The translations under genes and the position numbers were made by a program. The notes under the pieces were generated by a model that ran no database searches, was not told the DNA's origin, and was given only the letters and a program-made list of their open reading frames with translations. This document shows, piece by piece, positions 10,921 to 22,994 of a stretch of DNA of 64,000 nucleotides. The DNA lies in contig JAOTOM010003693.1 of NCBI GenBank assembly GCA_034440615.1, positions 113,940-177,939 of the forward strand, read 5' to 3'. This DNA comes from Ashinkailepas kermadecensis. Its lineage: Eukaryota > Arthropoda > Thecostraca > Neolepadidae. Every line of letters starts with the position of its first letter. Within the stretch, counting starts at the first letter, position 1.

Positions 10921-11056
10921 ACCCCGTGCTGGGCCTGCAACAGCACCAGTGAGGGCCGACCGGGTAAAACCCCGTGCTGGGCCTGCAACAGCACCAGTGA
11001 GGGCCGACCGGGTAAAACCCTGTGCTGGGCCTGCGACAGCACCAGTGAGGGCGGAC
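10921..11056. repeat. 48 bp minisatellite, about 3 units
   Basis: Units start at 10921, 10969 and 11017, with few substitutions between them. The period is a multiple of three, so frames on both strands stay open across it. Confidence 0.9.
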
Positions 11057-11059
11057 GCT

Positions 11060-11290
11060 CAACAATTTCGAAACATATTGGAAATAGTGAGACAGATCGA
11101 CAATTGCTGGGGATGTTCCTGCCACCTTTCATTGGGGCGCTTCCAAAATGATGAAACTGCATTTTCGTCAGCACACTGCTGCAATATGCAAACACTCAGC
11201 TCATCGGGTCCACGAGTCTTGCGATCCGTGTTGTTTGTGTCATTAGCTAATTTATAATTTTGGAATGCATGAAACCAAGTAAAACAATTG
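11060..11290 (-). pseudogene. N-terminal RT finger remnant of a LINE
   Basis: Two minus-strand frames complement each other. One encodes KTRGPDELSVCILQQCADE, matching the GPDGI region of LINE RTs. The next encodes KGGRNIPSNCRSVSLFPICF followed by EIVER, matching the motif of the form KKGdxxxxxNYRPISLLpxxxKixER. A frame change lies between them. This is RT palm/finger debris only; the catalytic DD box is absent. Confidence 0.65.
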
Positions 11291-11984
11291 TCCATATCAT
11301 GCAACGGTGGTTCAGGAATAACTTATCTGACTATTTCCGATCACTTTTCAGCGAAACCCTCGTTGAAACATAGCTCCCGATGGCACAGTCATCAGCCATG
11401 TCCCTGCCGTAGTGTCTGAGAGGAGAGGCCGATTTACCTGTTGGCTTGATATTCTTCTTTTTTTATATCAGAATCGCTTGTAAATTGGTGCTAAAGTCGT
11501 CCACTATGTGCACCAAATACTCACAACATTTGGTCAACACGGCATCCTTAAATTTACATCGATTTTTGAATTTAGTTATATTACCCGGAATTGGTGAAGA
11601 CTCCCGCTCCAATGGGCTACGTTCTTGTCCCGCAGCAAGCGCTTAACGTCGCAATCAAACCAGGGGGAGGGGAGTATTTGCCCTTAAACATCACTCCAGA
11701 GAAATAAACACTGCGCCCCGATCCACAGATACAAAATGGTAACTTCATCACCAACGTCCATACCACCATACCATCCGGTACCAGCCATCATGCAATACCA
11801 TCCAGTACATCCCAAAGAAGGAGAGACAAAGTGCGTCGTAATACTGGCAAGTCTACGACAATTTAGAGCAGTGATAAGACTGCATCGAGTCGATTGTGGG
11901 ACGCGGCAATGGCACTTGAGACACGATAGCAACTTGGAGGTGGTCAGAAACTATTAAGCCAATTTATAGATCTACAACAACTTC
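11291..11984. other. Unassigned, within a probable LINE relic
   Basis: This lies between endonuclease and RT remnants on the minus strand, where the linker would be expected. I cannot read a convincing linker. Confidence 0.3.
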
Positions 11985-12420
11985 ATCTCAGCGAGTATCG
12001 AAATTGCTTGTCAGAAGCAAGTCTAAAATGCTAACACCCTCGGTCAGCACACCCATATGTTGTCTAAGACCGTGCTGATCCATCTCTTATAAAAAAAAAA
12101 CACTATTGTCCTATTTGACCTGTACAACAACAGTGGAGGGTTATCTGAACACGGCGGTACATTTTTGGAAAATTGAAGTAAATCTCCAAGTATGAACACA
12201 GGACGACCATCACAACCAACACAGCATACTGCTCTTAAAACATTTGTCACTGAATGGACTGCATTCTCGTCGTCCGGTCGAAGGTAGCGGTAAGTCGGCA
12301 CAATGTCAACAATAGACCATGCCCTCAATCAGACGATAACTAAAGTCTCGCCACTCTAGTTCAGTCCTCGGAACAGGCAACAGAGTCGAAAGAAACGACG
12401 TACGCCACTCCATTGCTCAT
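11985..12420 (-). pseudogene. Endonuclease remnant of a LINE
   Basis: The minus strand encodes a stretch ending in YLRPDDENAVHSV, then PVFILGDLLQFS near 12185 (matching a GDFN block with the asparagine lost), then EGVSILDLLLTSNFDTR near 12030-11990 (matching the PTRgxsiLDLlLTS block). These are the C-terminal landmarks of an APE-type LINE endonuclease. The catalytic glutamate block cannot be read. With the RT debris at 11.06-11.29 kb it forms one decayed minus-strand element. Confidence 0.6.
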
Positions 12421-12620
12421 CTTGCCACTCGGTCGATCCCGGCGGAACCAAACATGCTTCCCATAACAATGCTGCAGTTTAGAATTACTAATGGGAAATT
12501 TTAGCTATATTTCAGTTAGCACGAAATGTCAACCATTTTCAATTCCGGATAGCATGAATGTAAAACATTCAACTTATTTCGTACACTTCTTGCATTCAGA
12601 CTAAATGTGTTCAGGCTGCC

Positions 12621-12845
12621 GCGGCCGGCCCGTGACCGAGAAGCGGGACCTTGCGGCCGGCCCGTGACCGAGAGGCGGGATCTCGCTGCCGGCCTGTGAC
12701 CGAGAGGCGGGATCTCGCTGCCGGCATGTGACCGAGAGGCGGGATCTCGCGGCCGGCCTGTGGTCGAAAGGCGGGATCTCGCGGCCCACCCTGGACCGAG
12801 AGGCGGGATCTCGCGGCCGACCCGTGACCGTGAGGCGGGATCTAC
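12621..12845. repeat. 32 bp GC-rich minisatellite, about 7 units
   Basis: The unit contains GTGACCGAGAGGCGGGATCT and repeats every 32 bp (for example from 12632 and 12664). Because 32 is not a multiple of three, translated frames rotate, giving long spurious minus-strand ORFs. Confidence 0.9.
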
Positions 12846-12892
12846 CGCTTCCGAAGTGTGACGCCAATGAAAATGAATGAAATTGGCCAACA

Positions 12893-12896
<4 letters not shown>

Positions 12897-12983
<87 letters not shown>

Positions 12984-13014
12984 CTGAATATTCAGAAATA
13001 TATATATATATATA
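12897..13014. repeat. (TA)n microsatellite with TGAATATTCA palindromes
   Basis: About 85 bp of TA dinucleotides is followed by ACTGAATATTCAGAAA, a shorter TA run, and the same 16-mer again. It abuts the left arm of a large inverted repeat. Confidence 0.9.
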
Positions 13015-15150
13015 CTGAATATTCAGAAAGCATATCCAAGCATTGAATCTCTTTGTTTTGTTTGCAAGTTTTGTCCTCTCATAGATCATTTTCAAATCAA
13101 ACTAAGGACCCTATTCACTTCAGAGAAGAAGAGGCATCCTCAACGAAAACACCATCCCGTTTGGCTATCTTTCCCTTTGCAGTAATACGTAGTGTAGCCT
13201 CCAGAGCGCCTACGATGCGGGTGCTCATGGAAAGTTTCAGTTCATATCTCAGTGGTCAAAGCATGCAAACCACGAAAACGAATGCAACGCCCGTTACAAG
13301 CTTAGATTCGAATGGCCCAGCAAAGGGCCTAGATTATTAAACTGGAGCGTTTCGTTCTCCACTTGCCACTTGGAACGTCACTAGAGGATATCATTTGGAG
13401 TGACGTTTCGTTCTCCACGTGCCACTTGGAACGTCACTAGAGGATATCATTTCGAATTACGTATGGTCCGACTGAGAAAAAAAAATTCACCAAGTTATGC
13501 AAAAAATAATATTCTACAATTTAAGCCTTCCCCTGAAACAGCGTTTCCACTGAGGCAACTTGTATTCTTACGTTTGTTCTGTCCCCTAGCCTTCGGCTTT
13601 TGACTGTCTGTTATCCGGTTTGTTTATGGATGTCTCAATGTACAGGTGGAGTCAACATACAATGGACACCATGAGCTCGGTGGCCGCATCAGGTCGTGTC
13701 ACGCGGGTTAGTCTATCGTGCCAGTTCTGGACGAAATCTCCATTACATCCTGATTACAGAGACCACTGTCTAGTTCTCTTCCGGGAATGCCATGAATTTC
13801 ATTCTGCACCTTCCCTTTCGTGGCTTTTCCTTTTCGTGACTTTCCTTCCTGTTACGTTGTCCACCAAGGCCTAAAAGTTCCTTGAGGACTTTGCAATTCT
13901 TTTACAGTCCTGACCATCGGAACCCCTGTTCCGTCAGACAGAACAAGCGCTCCTTCTAGATATTGGTCAGCATTATGACGCATTGGATGTTAATGGGTGT
14001 CTGGACGACTGTACAAACTGATCTGAACGGAGCCGTTGACCGCTTACGTGCTCAAATACATATTCATACAGGACGTAATGTGCTTCGAATTATTGATTAG
14101 ATTGCAACCTGTGCTGCCTATCTAGCTTAAAATAATTTCAGGTGCATTTTCATCCTAAACTCTTCCATCTCTAAAAAAAAACAGTACATCACATGCAGTC
14201 TGTGACAATTTGCTAAAAGTTTACATGGGCTGTTGTTTTGCCTTCATGCACAATTATGTTCCCACGGCCGCTCAGGCGCCCTCTTCCACCACAGCTTGCG
14301 TTGAGCGAAGTGCTGCTGTAAGACTATGCATACAATTGGGCTGGAACGGACGTTACTTGATGGGATATACCGCAAAGGTGCATAGCCCAAGCGGCCACCG
14401 CTAGCACTGGTAGCGTGCAATCGTCCAAGAAACTTTAATTCGCTTGCGAGCCGGGAGCTTCCAACATGCCTTATCACGGGGATTTCGTCCAGAACTGGCA
14501 CGATAGACTAACCCGCGTGACACGACCTGATGCGGCCACCGAGCTCATGGTGTGCACTGTATTTTGACTCCACCTGTACATTGAGATATTTTCCATGAAC
14601 AAACCGGATAATACATATATAGTCAGAAGCCGAAGGTGAGGATTTATACAAGTTATTAAATAAAAACGCAAGAATACAAGTGACTTTAGGTGGGAACACT
14701 CTTTCAAGGGAAAGCTTAAATTGCAAAATAGTATTTTGTACAGTTGTTGGTGACGTTCGTTTTCAGTCGGATCATATGTAACTCCAAATGATATCCTCCA
14801 GTGACGTTTTAAGTGGCAAGTAGAGAGCGAAACGCTCGACTTGAAGAATCTAGGCCCTCTGTTGGGCCATTGGAATCTTAGCTTGTAACGGGTGTTTCAT
14901 TCGTTTTCGTGGTTTTCATGCTTTGGCCACTGAGATATGAACTGAAACTTTCCATGAGCACCCGCATCGTAGGCGCTCTGGAGGCTACACTACGTATTAC
15001 TGCCAAGGGAAATATAGCCAAACCGGGATGGTGTTGCACGCCGTCTTTTTCTCTGATGTGAATATGGTCCCAAGTTTGAGTTGAAGATTCTGGATTTCAA
15101 ACAAAACAAAGAAAGACAATGCATGGATATGCTTTCTAACTATTCCAAAG
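13015..15150. mobile_element. Large foldback (inverted-repeat) element
   Basis: The left arm, about 13015-13741, is the imperfect reverse complement of the right arm, about 14482-15150. Matching blocks include CTTTGTTTTGTTTG near the outer ends, GAAAGTTTCAGTTCATATCT with TCAGTGG in the middle, and GTGCCAGTTCTGGACGAAAT at the inner ends. The left arm carries a 56 bp tandem duplication (units from 13349 and 13405) that the right arm lacks. The ~740 bp spacer has no recognisable ORF and no transposase is seen. It could be a foldback transposon or a head-to-head pair of one repeat. Confidence 0.8.
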
Positions 15151-16563
15151 AAGTGGAAAAGCATTTGACATTGCTTGATGACAGTCATTACCTTTTCCCA
15201 GGCACAACCTGTTTTGAAATTCGCCAGTTTCAACGGTTCCTCACATGTTTCCAGGTACATGACTTTGACATGATCGATGCTCTTGGTATTCTCAGTATCT
15301 TAGACAAGGATTCAGTTTACATATCACTGATTTTGAAATAGAACATCGCATTTATTCGATGACCAGAGCACGAAAACTATGACGGAGACCAGGTAAACGA
15401 CTTCATCCCTGACATTGACCTGTTTGGCCTAGCATGCAAGAATACATAAAAGAGGTAGACAAAAACTATTCCACCTAGCTCTGTAAGCTCTAGAATAGGG
15501 TTACCTCATGTCGTTTACTGCATCTATCTATCTAGCTTGTAACAAAAGTTATTGGTGGAAAGGTTCAAACTGACTTCTCGTCACTGCGGCGCCGCCAGGG
15601 TTAATGCTGAAAAACCACCAAGGAATATAATAGTTGACTTTCATGAGTGATATGTGTGCTGTGTCAAAGCACGTCAATAGTGCATTGTTTGGTCCAATGT
15701 GTTTTTTCTCTCTAGAGCAGGAGAGAGCGCAATAAAATAGAAAAAAATGTTCCGATTATTTTTTCAGTGATATTGAGCCACCCTAAACTCATGCCATCCC
15801 ACTCCCCTTAATGTATGGACTCAGGTGGAGGGTAACCGGCGAGGGATACAAGTGTTCACTGCACGGCGAGCGAGGTGTTGACTCAGCAGCTGTCGTGCTG
15901 GGCCCTGCAGCCGTGAATGGAGAGATACCGAAAATATGATGGCTCTGCTGAGCAGCCGCTAACAAGGTGTCATCGATAACCGGTGGGTGAGGGTGGAGGT
16001 GCAGGTGAGTGAGGATGGAGGTTGAAGCATCTTATACCAGTTATTTTGTCATTACTGTGCTAACAACACATTCCGTCGTCATTTCGCGAATATGGAACTA
16101 AGCCTTATCCCTTGGATGCATTCTAATGCACATGCAACGTTAAGTTTACTTAACGTGTAAGCACAACTTGGACAGCGCCACATTTAGTTTAATTAATACC
16201 TTGTCATAATATCTTGTTATTTGTATTTGACATTGCCTATTACAAATCGAGGGCTAAACTCGACTAAATGACATTGGAATTGAACTTACCAGCCACAGCA
16301 AGCTCACCCATCATCACCAGGGAAATCAGAAATCCGACCGTAATGGCCTCCTTTGGGTGCTTTCTCATTTTCTCTTCAATTAATATCTGCTGACGTTCTG
16401 TAGTTTCTCTTCAAGCCAAAAACCACTCCAGGCTTTGCTGACGACGACAATGAAATGCGCTCTGAACGTGGCCACCACTGAGTGTTTCAGGGAGCACCGA
16501 GTCCGGCAGACGGTTCGTGGAGCCTCTGACAGCACGTGTGACAGATCAGAGGCGTCTAACCGA
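15151..16563. other. Unassigned sequence
   Basis: No gene or repeat array is recognised. A short GGTGAGGGTGGAGGTGCAGG-type degenerate run lies at 15985-16025. Confidence 0.35.
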
Positions 16564-17027
16564 CTGCGAGCCCCGCACGTCAGCCACGCTGTCACCGGTC
16601 AGAGGCTCGGCTCTGGCCGGACTGCGAGCCCCGCACGTCAGCCACGCTGTCACCGGTCAGAGGCTCGGCTCTGGCCGGACTGCGAGCCCCGCACGTCAGC
16701 AACGCTGTCACCGGTCAGAGGCTCGGCTCTGGCCGGACTGCGAGCCCCGCACGTCAGCCACGCTGTCACCAGTCAGAGGCTCGGCTCTGGCCGGACTGCG
16801 AGCCCCGCACGTCAGCCACGCTGTCACCGGTCAGAGGCTCGGCTCTGGCCGGACTGCGAGCCCCGCACGTCAGCCACGCTGTCACCGGTCAGAGGCTCGG
16901 CTCTGGCCGGACTGCGAGCCCCGCACGTCAGCCACGCTGTCACCGGTCAGAGGCTCGGCTCTGGCCGGACTGCGAGCCCCGCACGTCAGCCACGCTGTCA
17001 CCGGTCAGAGGCTCGGCTCTTCGCCGG
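16564..17027. repeat. 58 bp GC-rich minisatellite, 8 units
   Basis: Units starting CTGCGAGCCCCGCACGTCAG repeat every 58 bp from 16564, with only rare substitutions. The period is not a multiple of three and the unit has no stop in the plus frames. That explains two overlapping open frames of 224 and 256 residues, which I do not regard as genes. Confidence 0.95.
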
Positions 17028-17280
17028 CCACTCTGCGCACCGCTGCGCTGACACCCGCGGAGCGTCGCCGCCACACCGCCGCCCGCGCCACCGCCGGCGC
17101 CGACACTGATGGTCGCGTCGCCACCGACGGAACCGGCTGGCGCGGAGAAGCGGGCGGCGGGGGCAGCGCTGGCCACCGTGGCGCGCTGGCCACCGTGGCG
17201 CTGGCCACTCGCCTCATCAGTTTCCGCGGCAAAGCCGGCTGCAGAGCCAGGTCAGCGTCTGTCGCAGAACTCGTGCCCGA
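17028..17280. promoter_or_regulatory. CpG-dense GC-rich segment
   Basis: This 250 bp stretch is rich in CGCC, GCCG and GGCG words and has many more CpGs than its flanks beyond 17.3 kb. It could be a CpG-island-like promoter or simply the degraded edge of the adjoining minisatellite. No TATA, initiator or downstream gene was recognised. Confidence 0.3.
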
Positions 17281-18107
17281 ATTGTGATTATTTTGTCCAA
17301 CAAACACACCGCCTACCCACTGAAAATGCGGTCACAGTCTGCGGATGTGAATCAGAAATGCGGTCGTCGTCAAAAGCTAAATTATCACCGTGTTGAAATC
17401 GCCAAGCCAGCTGCGTGGTGGATCACCGGGCAGTAATGACCGAGATGGCAATAATTTGAATGAAACGAGAAAGATTACAGATGCCTGCAATAATATTCAA
17501 CAGCCAATCGCACATCAGCTTCATAAAGAGGCAATAGCCAACAACTGTCGCTGCCGTCCCACTTGGATATAATAATTGCCTTGTAACTTGAATAATGATA
17601 GCTTAGCATAATTTCCTACTCCAAATACCGTGGTGCTCTTCAATGCAGGTTACCTTCAGCTTACCTTCGGTACACGCTGTGGTTAAGCATTCCCTTAATC
17701 TTTAAATATTTCGCTCAGCTACTCCTCGTGAGCACTAGGCCATAATCTGATGGATCGATACTGGCTAGATTGCTCGCTGGAGCAGTGGAGAGCACCGCAT
17801 TCGTCACACTCGAGTCGATAGAGGGCGTTGGCGATACACTGGCAACGGATCAATGATACGCCGAACTTCGTCCTCCTAAGCAAAGCGAGCGCAAGGACAG
17901 TGTATGGGCATACTATATAAATATTCTGGACCTTTCGATGCGTACCGAGGGGATGGGTATTGCATGGGAAGATGAAAGTGTGTAGCTGTATGCTTACAGC
18001 AGAGATATTGCCTTATTTCGTGATTTACGCTTGCTCAGCTTTTGTGAAGAATGAGATTTTGGTGTCAAGTTCCCTGGATTATGCTTTTAGTGCTCGCTAC
18101 CATTATG
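17281..18107. other. Unassigned sequence
   Basis: No gene, RNA or array is seen in this stretch. Confidence 0.35.
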
Positions 18108-18232
18108 GTCATTAAACTAGCACGTCTTACTTCATTAGGGTCATTAAGCTAGCGGCCTTACTCCATTTTGGTAATTAAACTAGCACGCCTTACTCCACTA
18201 GTCATTAAACTAGCACGCCTTATTCCATTCGA
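18108..18232. repeat. ~31 bp minisatellite, about 4 units
   Basis: The unit CATTAAACTAGCACGCCTTA followed by CTCCATT repeats four times with small length changes. Confidence 0.85.
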
Positions 18233-18288
18233 CGTGGGTGTAATAGCAGATACAATGCACATATTGATGATGATGCAATTGTCTTACG

Positions 18289-18566
18289 GTGTAGGACAGT
18301 ACAGTTCACGGGACAGATGGTGTAGGACAGTACAGTTCACGGGACAGATGGTGTAGGACAGTACAATTCACGGGACAGATGGTGTAGGACAGTACAGTTC
18401 ACGGGACAGATGGTGTAGGACAGTACAGTTCACGGGACAGATGGTGTAGGACAGTACAGTTCACGGGACAGATGGTGTAGGACAGTACAGTTCACGGGAC
18501 AGATGGTGTAGGACAGTACAGTTCACGGGACAGATGGTGTAGGACAGTACAGTTCACGGGACAGAT
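18289..18566. repeat. 31 bp minisatellite, 9 units
   Basis: GGTGTAGGACAGTACAGTTC followed by ACGGGACAGAT repeats nine times almost without change (one G-to-A, in the third unit). This homogeneity suggests recent expansion. Confidence 0.95.
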
Positions 18567-19426
18567 GCCGCAAACGGCATTTCGAGCTACAGGTCTGCTT
18601 TTCACTCCGGTGGATGGACAGTCCCTGCCTAACCGGCGTGACCGAAATGTCTGCCTGCCTGTCATGGCATGCGTCATCACAAATGTCATGACATACATCA
18701 TCACAGAATCAGTATCGAAACTCTCAACGACCGAGAAAGAAAGAAAACGCAGTAACCAACCCTGCAGACTCAAATCTGAGCCTACACCGGACGCCTTGGA
18801 AGATCCGGCGCCACCCTCGGAAGCCTCCGACTTCACCTGGGGGGGCACCGTCAGGCTACTCACCTACAGCCAGCCAGCCACTGCACTGCAGCAAAAAGCC
18901 ATACGTGCGGCTGCAGCCTTGACGGCACAAATCTGAGAAGACGCGCCGACGCCACTTTGGCCGTCCAACCCAGCCGACCGCAAATCGCCCGACCAGCCTG
19001 CCACCAACTCGCCTACCTCTTCACTACCGATTTCTAGCTCTGCTCTTCACTACCGACTTCTAGCTCTGCTCTACATCTTCAACTCGACTCCAGGTTGGTC
19101 CGGCGGTGTCGCTTTCCCCCCCCCCCCCACACCCAATCTGCCGATATTTGTATTACGTGTGCACCTATCTCTCCCAACCCCAACGCCAAACCCACGACCC
19201 ACTACAATCACCAAACATGAACACTGACACCACGCCAGACACACCGACAGGTGACTTCTTTCTCTGCCGCAGGGATGATGGGGAGCCCATGGGCTCCATT
19301 GACCCCTGGACGGTGGAGGAGGAGATCACCCGTCGGACACGACAGCCCCTGGTCGCGCCAAATTCGATCCGGGATACTTCTCATTCAATCATATAGCTCC
19401 TACGACGCAGACGTACTGACACGCAT
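18567..19426. other. Unassigned sequence
   Basis: Open frames on both strands (18565-18936 plus, 18492-18863 minus) overlap and show no domain. A poly-C run lies at 19118-19127. Confidence 0.35.
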
Positions 19427-19872
19427 CACTGACATACCAATCACCATAACACCAGCCGCACACCTCAACACATCACAGACATCACTGACATACCAATCAC
19501 CATAACACCAGCCGCACACCTCAACACATCACAGACATCACTGGCATACCAATCACCATAACACCAGCCGCACACCTCAACACATCACAGACATCACTGA
19601 CATACCAATCACCATAACACCAGTCGCACACCTCAACACATCACAGACATCACTGACATACCAATCACCATAACACCAGCCGCACACCTCAACACATCAC
19701 AGACATCACTGACATACCAATCACCATAACACCAGCCGCACACCTCAACACATCACAGACATCACTAGCATACCAATTACCATAGCACCAGCCGCACACC
19801 TCACCACATCACAGACATCACTGGCATACCAATCACCATAACACCAGCCGCACATCTCAACACATCACAAGG
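19427..19872. repeat. 56 bp minisatellite, 8 units
   Basis: CACTGACATACCAATCACCA followed by TAACACCAGCCGCACACCTC repeats every 56 bp (19427, 19483 and so on), with a few substitutions towards the right end. Confidence 0.95.
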
Positions 19873-20513
19873 CACGATATACGCTCGGGAGATGGCCTGG
19901 ATGACGAAGGAGGAAGATACAACAGTGTAACATTACAACATGACACTTTATTGATGTTCATGCTTGTTCTCGTTTACTTTAAGGACGCTGCAACTGTCGC
20001 TTAGCCTACATTTTTGGAGTTTTTCTTTACTATTACATTTGTTATTTTCATTGGCTAAAATAATGCAGCCAATGCATGTCTTTCAATATTTTGGTACCTG
20101 AGATGACAAACAAATACTTCAGTAGCATGTTTCCTAGCAAACGTTTGTGTCCCTGGTCTTGATAGCAAATTGTGTGATTAAATCGTGACAAACGTGACGC
20201 ACGTATCAAACTCAACGCATTTACTACTGAGGTAAGTTTACTACGCCTTGTTTACAATGCACAATCTTGATATGAAACAGTGTAAAGTTGTAAGTAGTAA
20301 ATTACAAATTACGTCTGTGTTGTAAGTAGTAAGTAGTAAAAATGTATATGAAACAGGTTAATGGTCGTGGGAATTCATAATCTGATAGCCATGCATTTTT
20401 CTTCGGCTCCTATCACAACTCCATCCCACTAAGCATAAGCTTGTTCATAGGTGGATTGTGGGAGGAACCATGGTTAGGTGTTTTGCCAACTTCTATATAG
20501 ATAAACGCACCAG
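19873..20513. other. Unassigned sequence
   Basis: No gene is recognised. Short repeats of GTAAGTAGTAA occur near 20288-20340. Confidence 0.35.
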
Positions 20514-20597
<84 letters not shown>

Positions 20598-20684
20598 ACA
20601 CACATGCGCATGCATGTATGTGTGAATGTGTATGTACGTGTAAGCACAAATATACATATACGCCTGCACATGCACACATATGTA

Positions 20685-20727
<43 letters not shown>
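20514..20727. repeat. (CA)n and (TA)n microsatellites
   Basis: About 90 bp of CA dinucleotides (20514-20605), a diverged interval, then about 40 bp of TA dinucleotides (20686-20727). Confidence 0.95.
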
Positions 20728-20730
<3 letters not shown>

Positions 20731-20809
20731 ATTGCTCATGTAAACACACGTGCATTCACCTGTTGTTAAACAGATTTAATGAATGCAGCATACAGTCATT
20801 TAGTATTTG

Positions 20810-21265
20810 CTCGAAAAGTATGTCTTAATGTGATTTTTCAGAACAGTCTTGTAATTTGGTATCTCCGTATGCAGGAACTGTTTGCCTATGATGATATTCC
20901 AAAGCTTAGGTTCAAAACATTCAATGGTAAATAGACGATAATTTGTGTTTGAATACCTGTGTTGGAAGTGGTTTTGCAACCTTGTACAATATTGGGCATT
21001 CAAGCGATTCGGTGAAAAGGGGTGTGATGGAATGAGGCAGGTGATGATGCATGACCTTTTGCATAATAAGCAAGATCCGAAATCTTGCTATATCTTGCAC
21101 TTGTAACATTTTGGATTTCGGGAAGATGGAAGATCACACTGATGCCATAATTCGCATCATTCTTTTTATGTAAATGTAATTTATGTATCTGGTTAGCATA
21201 ATGTGCTCCTCAGAGAAACACCAATAATTTACACAAGGGAGAATTAATGCATTGCACAATTTTAG
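20810..21265 (-). pseudogene. C-terminal region of a non-LTR RT
   Basis: The minus strand first encodes LCNALILPCVNYW near 21260. It then encodes a PKSKMLQVQDIARFRILLIM block and, in another frame, a C-terminal block with NTNYRLFTIECFEPKLWNII and a final KTVLKNHIKTYF. This is the typical C-terminus of several LINE RTs (pattern LYnxlixPyxxYc, then a domain ending GPKlWNxlP...FKxxLKxyL). Two frames are involved, so it is broken. The catalytic core is absent. The clade cannot be fixed from this part alone. Confidence 0.65.
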
Positions 21266-21888
21266 TAGATGTTTTTTTACGGATGAGCTTTTCTAATAAT
21301 TATATCATTCCCATGTTACGACTTATTATACTTCAAACACTGTTCAAACACAGTTCGTATGCCCACACAGCTAGCTGGTGAAATGGGTTCGCGTAGCCTA
21401 GGTCGGTCCAGGTCCAGGGCAGAAACGACTCGTCTTTCCGCATTGCTCCAATAGAGGATTTACTTATCAAAACGATTTTCCCTGCCGGCACAGATCTTAC
21501 ACCTCGACTGAACCTGGAAGAACCCAAAACTAGATTAGCGCAAGTTCAATGCGCGTTCCTCTATATCCCGGATTGCGCGAATTTCCCTTCTAAAACCTAT
21601 TAAAATAACTACCATCCCTCTGAAATATATTTGAAAGGAAGACAAACTTCTCAAGTTGCGCATCGCACTGGTAAGTTCTTTAGCATCAGAGAGATGATCA
21701 AGTTACAATGTCAAGCGAGCAAAGACAAGGTCAACATAAAGAGCAGAGTTTGGACCCTTGAAGCTGCGTACCGCGGAAATATTGTTTCTGGGTTATTATT
21801 AAGAAGTTAAACGTCATGTTTTATATACGCTAAATCTGGGTCTCATTCCCTACTCTCTGCAACACTTTCCCAGCACCCTTGAGAGCCT
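21266..21888. other. Unassigned sequence
   Basis: No recognisable feature is seen in this stretch. Confidence 0.35.
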
Positions 21889-22016
21889 ACGTGACTGGAT
21901 AGCAGCCACATGTTGAGCTCACGTGACCGGACAGCCGCCACATGTTGAGATCACGTGACTGGACAGCAGCCACATGTTGAGCCCACGTGACTGGACAGGA
22001 ACCACATGCTGTATGA
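21889..22016. repeat. 32 bp minisatellite, 4 units, with ACGTGAC core
   Basis: Units begin at 21889, 21921, 21953 and 21985 with ACGTGAC followed by a CACATGTTGAG block. In units two to four the base before ACGTGAC is C, making a CACGTG E-box, and two of these read TCACGTGA. CACATG is a second E-box-like word in each unit. Confidence 0.85.
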
Positions 22017-22164
22017 CTGCACACTGTGCCGCTGAGCGTCACAATATCGGCGCCATATAAACGACACGAAGCCACTGCTGTTGTATCTCGACGCGTCCCT
22101 CGCCTGCTTGCCTCCGCCTAAAGCAAATGGTAGTCCACTTGAAAAATATATGTGATCGTGCATT

Positions 22165-22260
22165 GCGGGACGTCAATTGATTGGTTGGCCAGGCGAGGCA
22201 GCTATCATCGAAACAGAGCGCAGTGGCGTCACAGTGTGGACGTCAAATGTGACGTCAGCT
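22165..22260. promoter_or_regulatory. Cluster of CRE-type sites with a CCAAT complement
   Basis: GGACGTCAA near 22168, ATTGG at 22180-22184 (reverse CCAAT), GGCGTCACA near 22226, GGACGTCAA near 22238, and a full TGACGTCA at 22250-22257 lie within 95 bp. This resembles an ATF/CREB-responsive promoter. No TATA box, transcript or downstream gene is identified, so function is inference. Confidence 0.35.
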
Positions 22261-22994
22261 GACATAGTTCTCAGCGAACGTCGAACGGGGCCTTGTTCGC
22301 CTTAAAAGGTCCGACTCCCACATGCGAACCCATCTCCATGTTTGCGTTCGGCCGGAATTCGAGGTGGGTGGGATTTGTTTCTGCTGCGGTCACCCATTGA
22401 GTTCTGGTTTACTTTGTGGCAGCGCCCAGCCAGCACATCAGTGAGCGACGCTCTCACCTCCACCAGCGAATCCACCGAGTCGATATTTCGACGCCAGTTT
22501 CAGTTTGGTCGAGTTTTATTAGCAGGATGGTAGTTAGGCCGGGGCGGCATCCCACACCCTCGTTCGTCTAGCCGCCAGATGGCAGATATGGCCGCTGGAA
22601 AATATGTGGACGAACGCCATAACTGTCCCCGGAGCGAACGATGTGACCCTGGGGGCCTGATAAGACCAACAATGCGGCTGACCACACAGCTGAAGTGGTG
22701 CCGTACTGTTGGGACTGCACGTCGATAACACGGCCAGAGCAAAATAGCCAGCAACTCGGCGCTGGTTCCAGAGAGCGGCTGTGACTGTTGCTGGTAGATA
22801 CGAGGCCGACCGTCTAAAAAGACATTGCGCACTTGAGGTGTGAGGCAACCCATTTGAGGGGTGGGGCGATACCCCTACCAATTATTTCTGCTGTACAGAA
22901 GACACTGCCATGACTGAACTGACGTGTTCTTGCGAACATCGTCACCGCTTGTCACACAACTTCAACTTCATCCGATGCTTCATATCCAGAGAGG
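22261..22994. other. Unassigned sequence
   Basis: Two overlapping minus-strand open frames (22500-22853 and 22534-22881) show no domain. No repeat array is seen. Confidence 0.35.

Noticed and set aside
17028..17280. Promoter of a gene starting near 17.1 kb
   Set aside because: Only CpG density supports it; no core promoter word or recognisable downstream exon was found, so it is kept only as a low-confidence feature.
16435..17287. Two overlapping open frames of 224 and 256 residues with repeated Arg/Cys/Pro units
   Set aside because: Both lie over the 58 bp minisatellite, whose unit lacks plus-strand stops; frames rotate through the same DNA, so there is no coding evidence.
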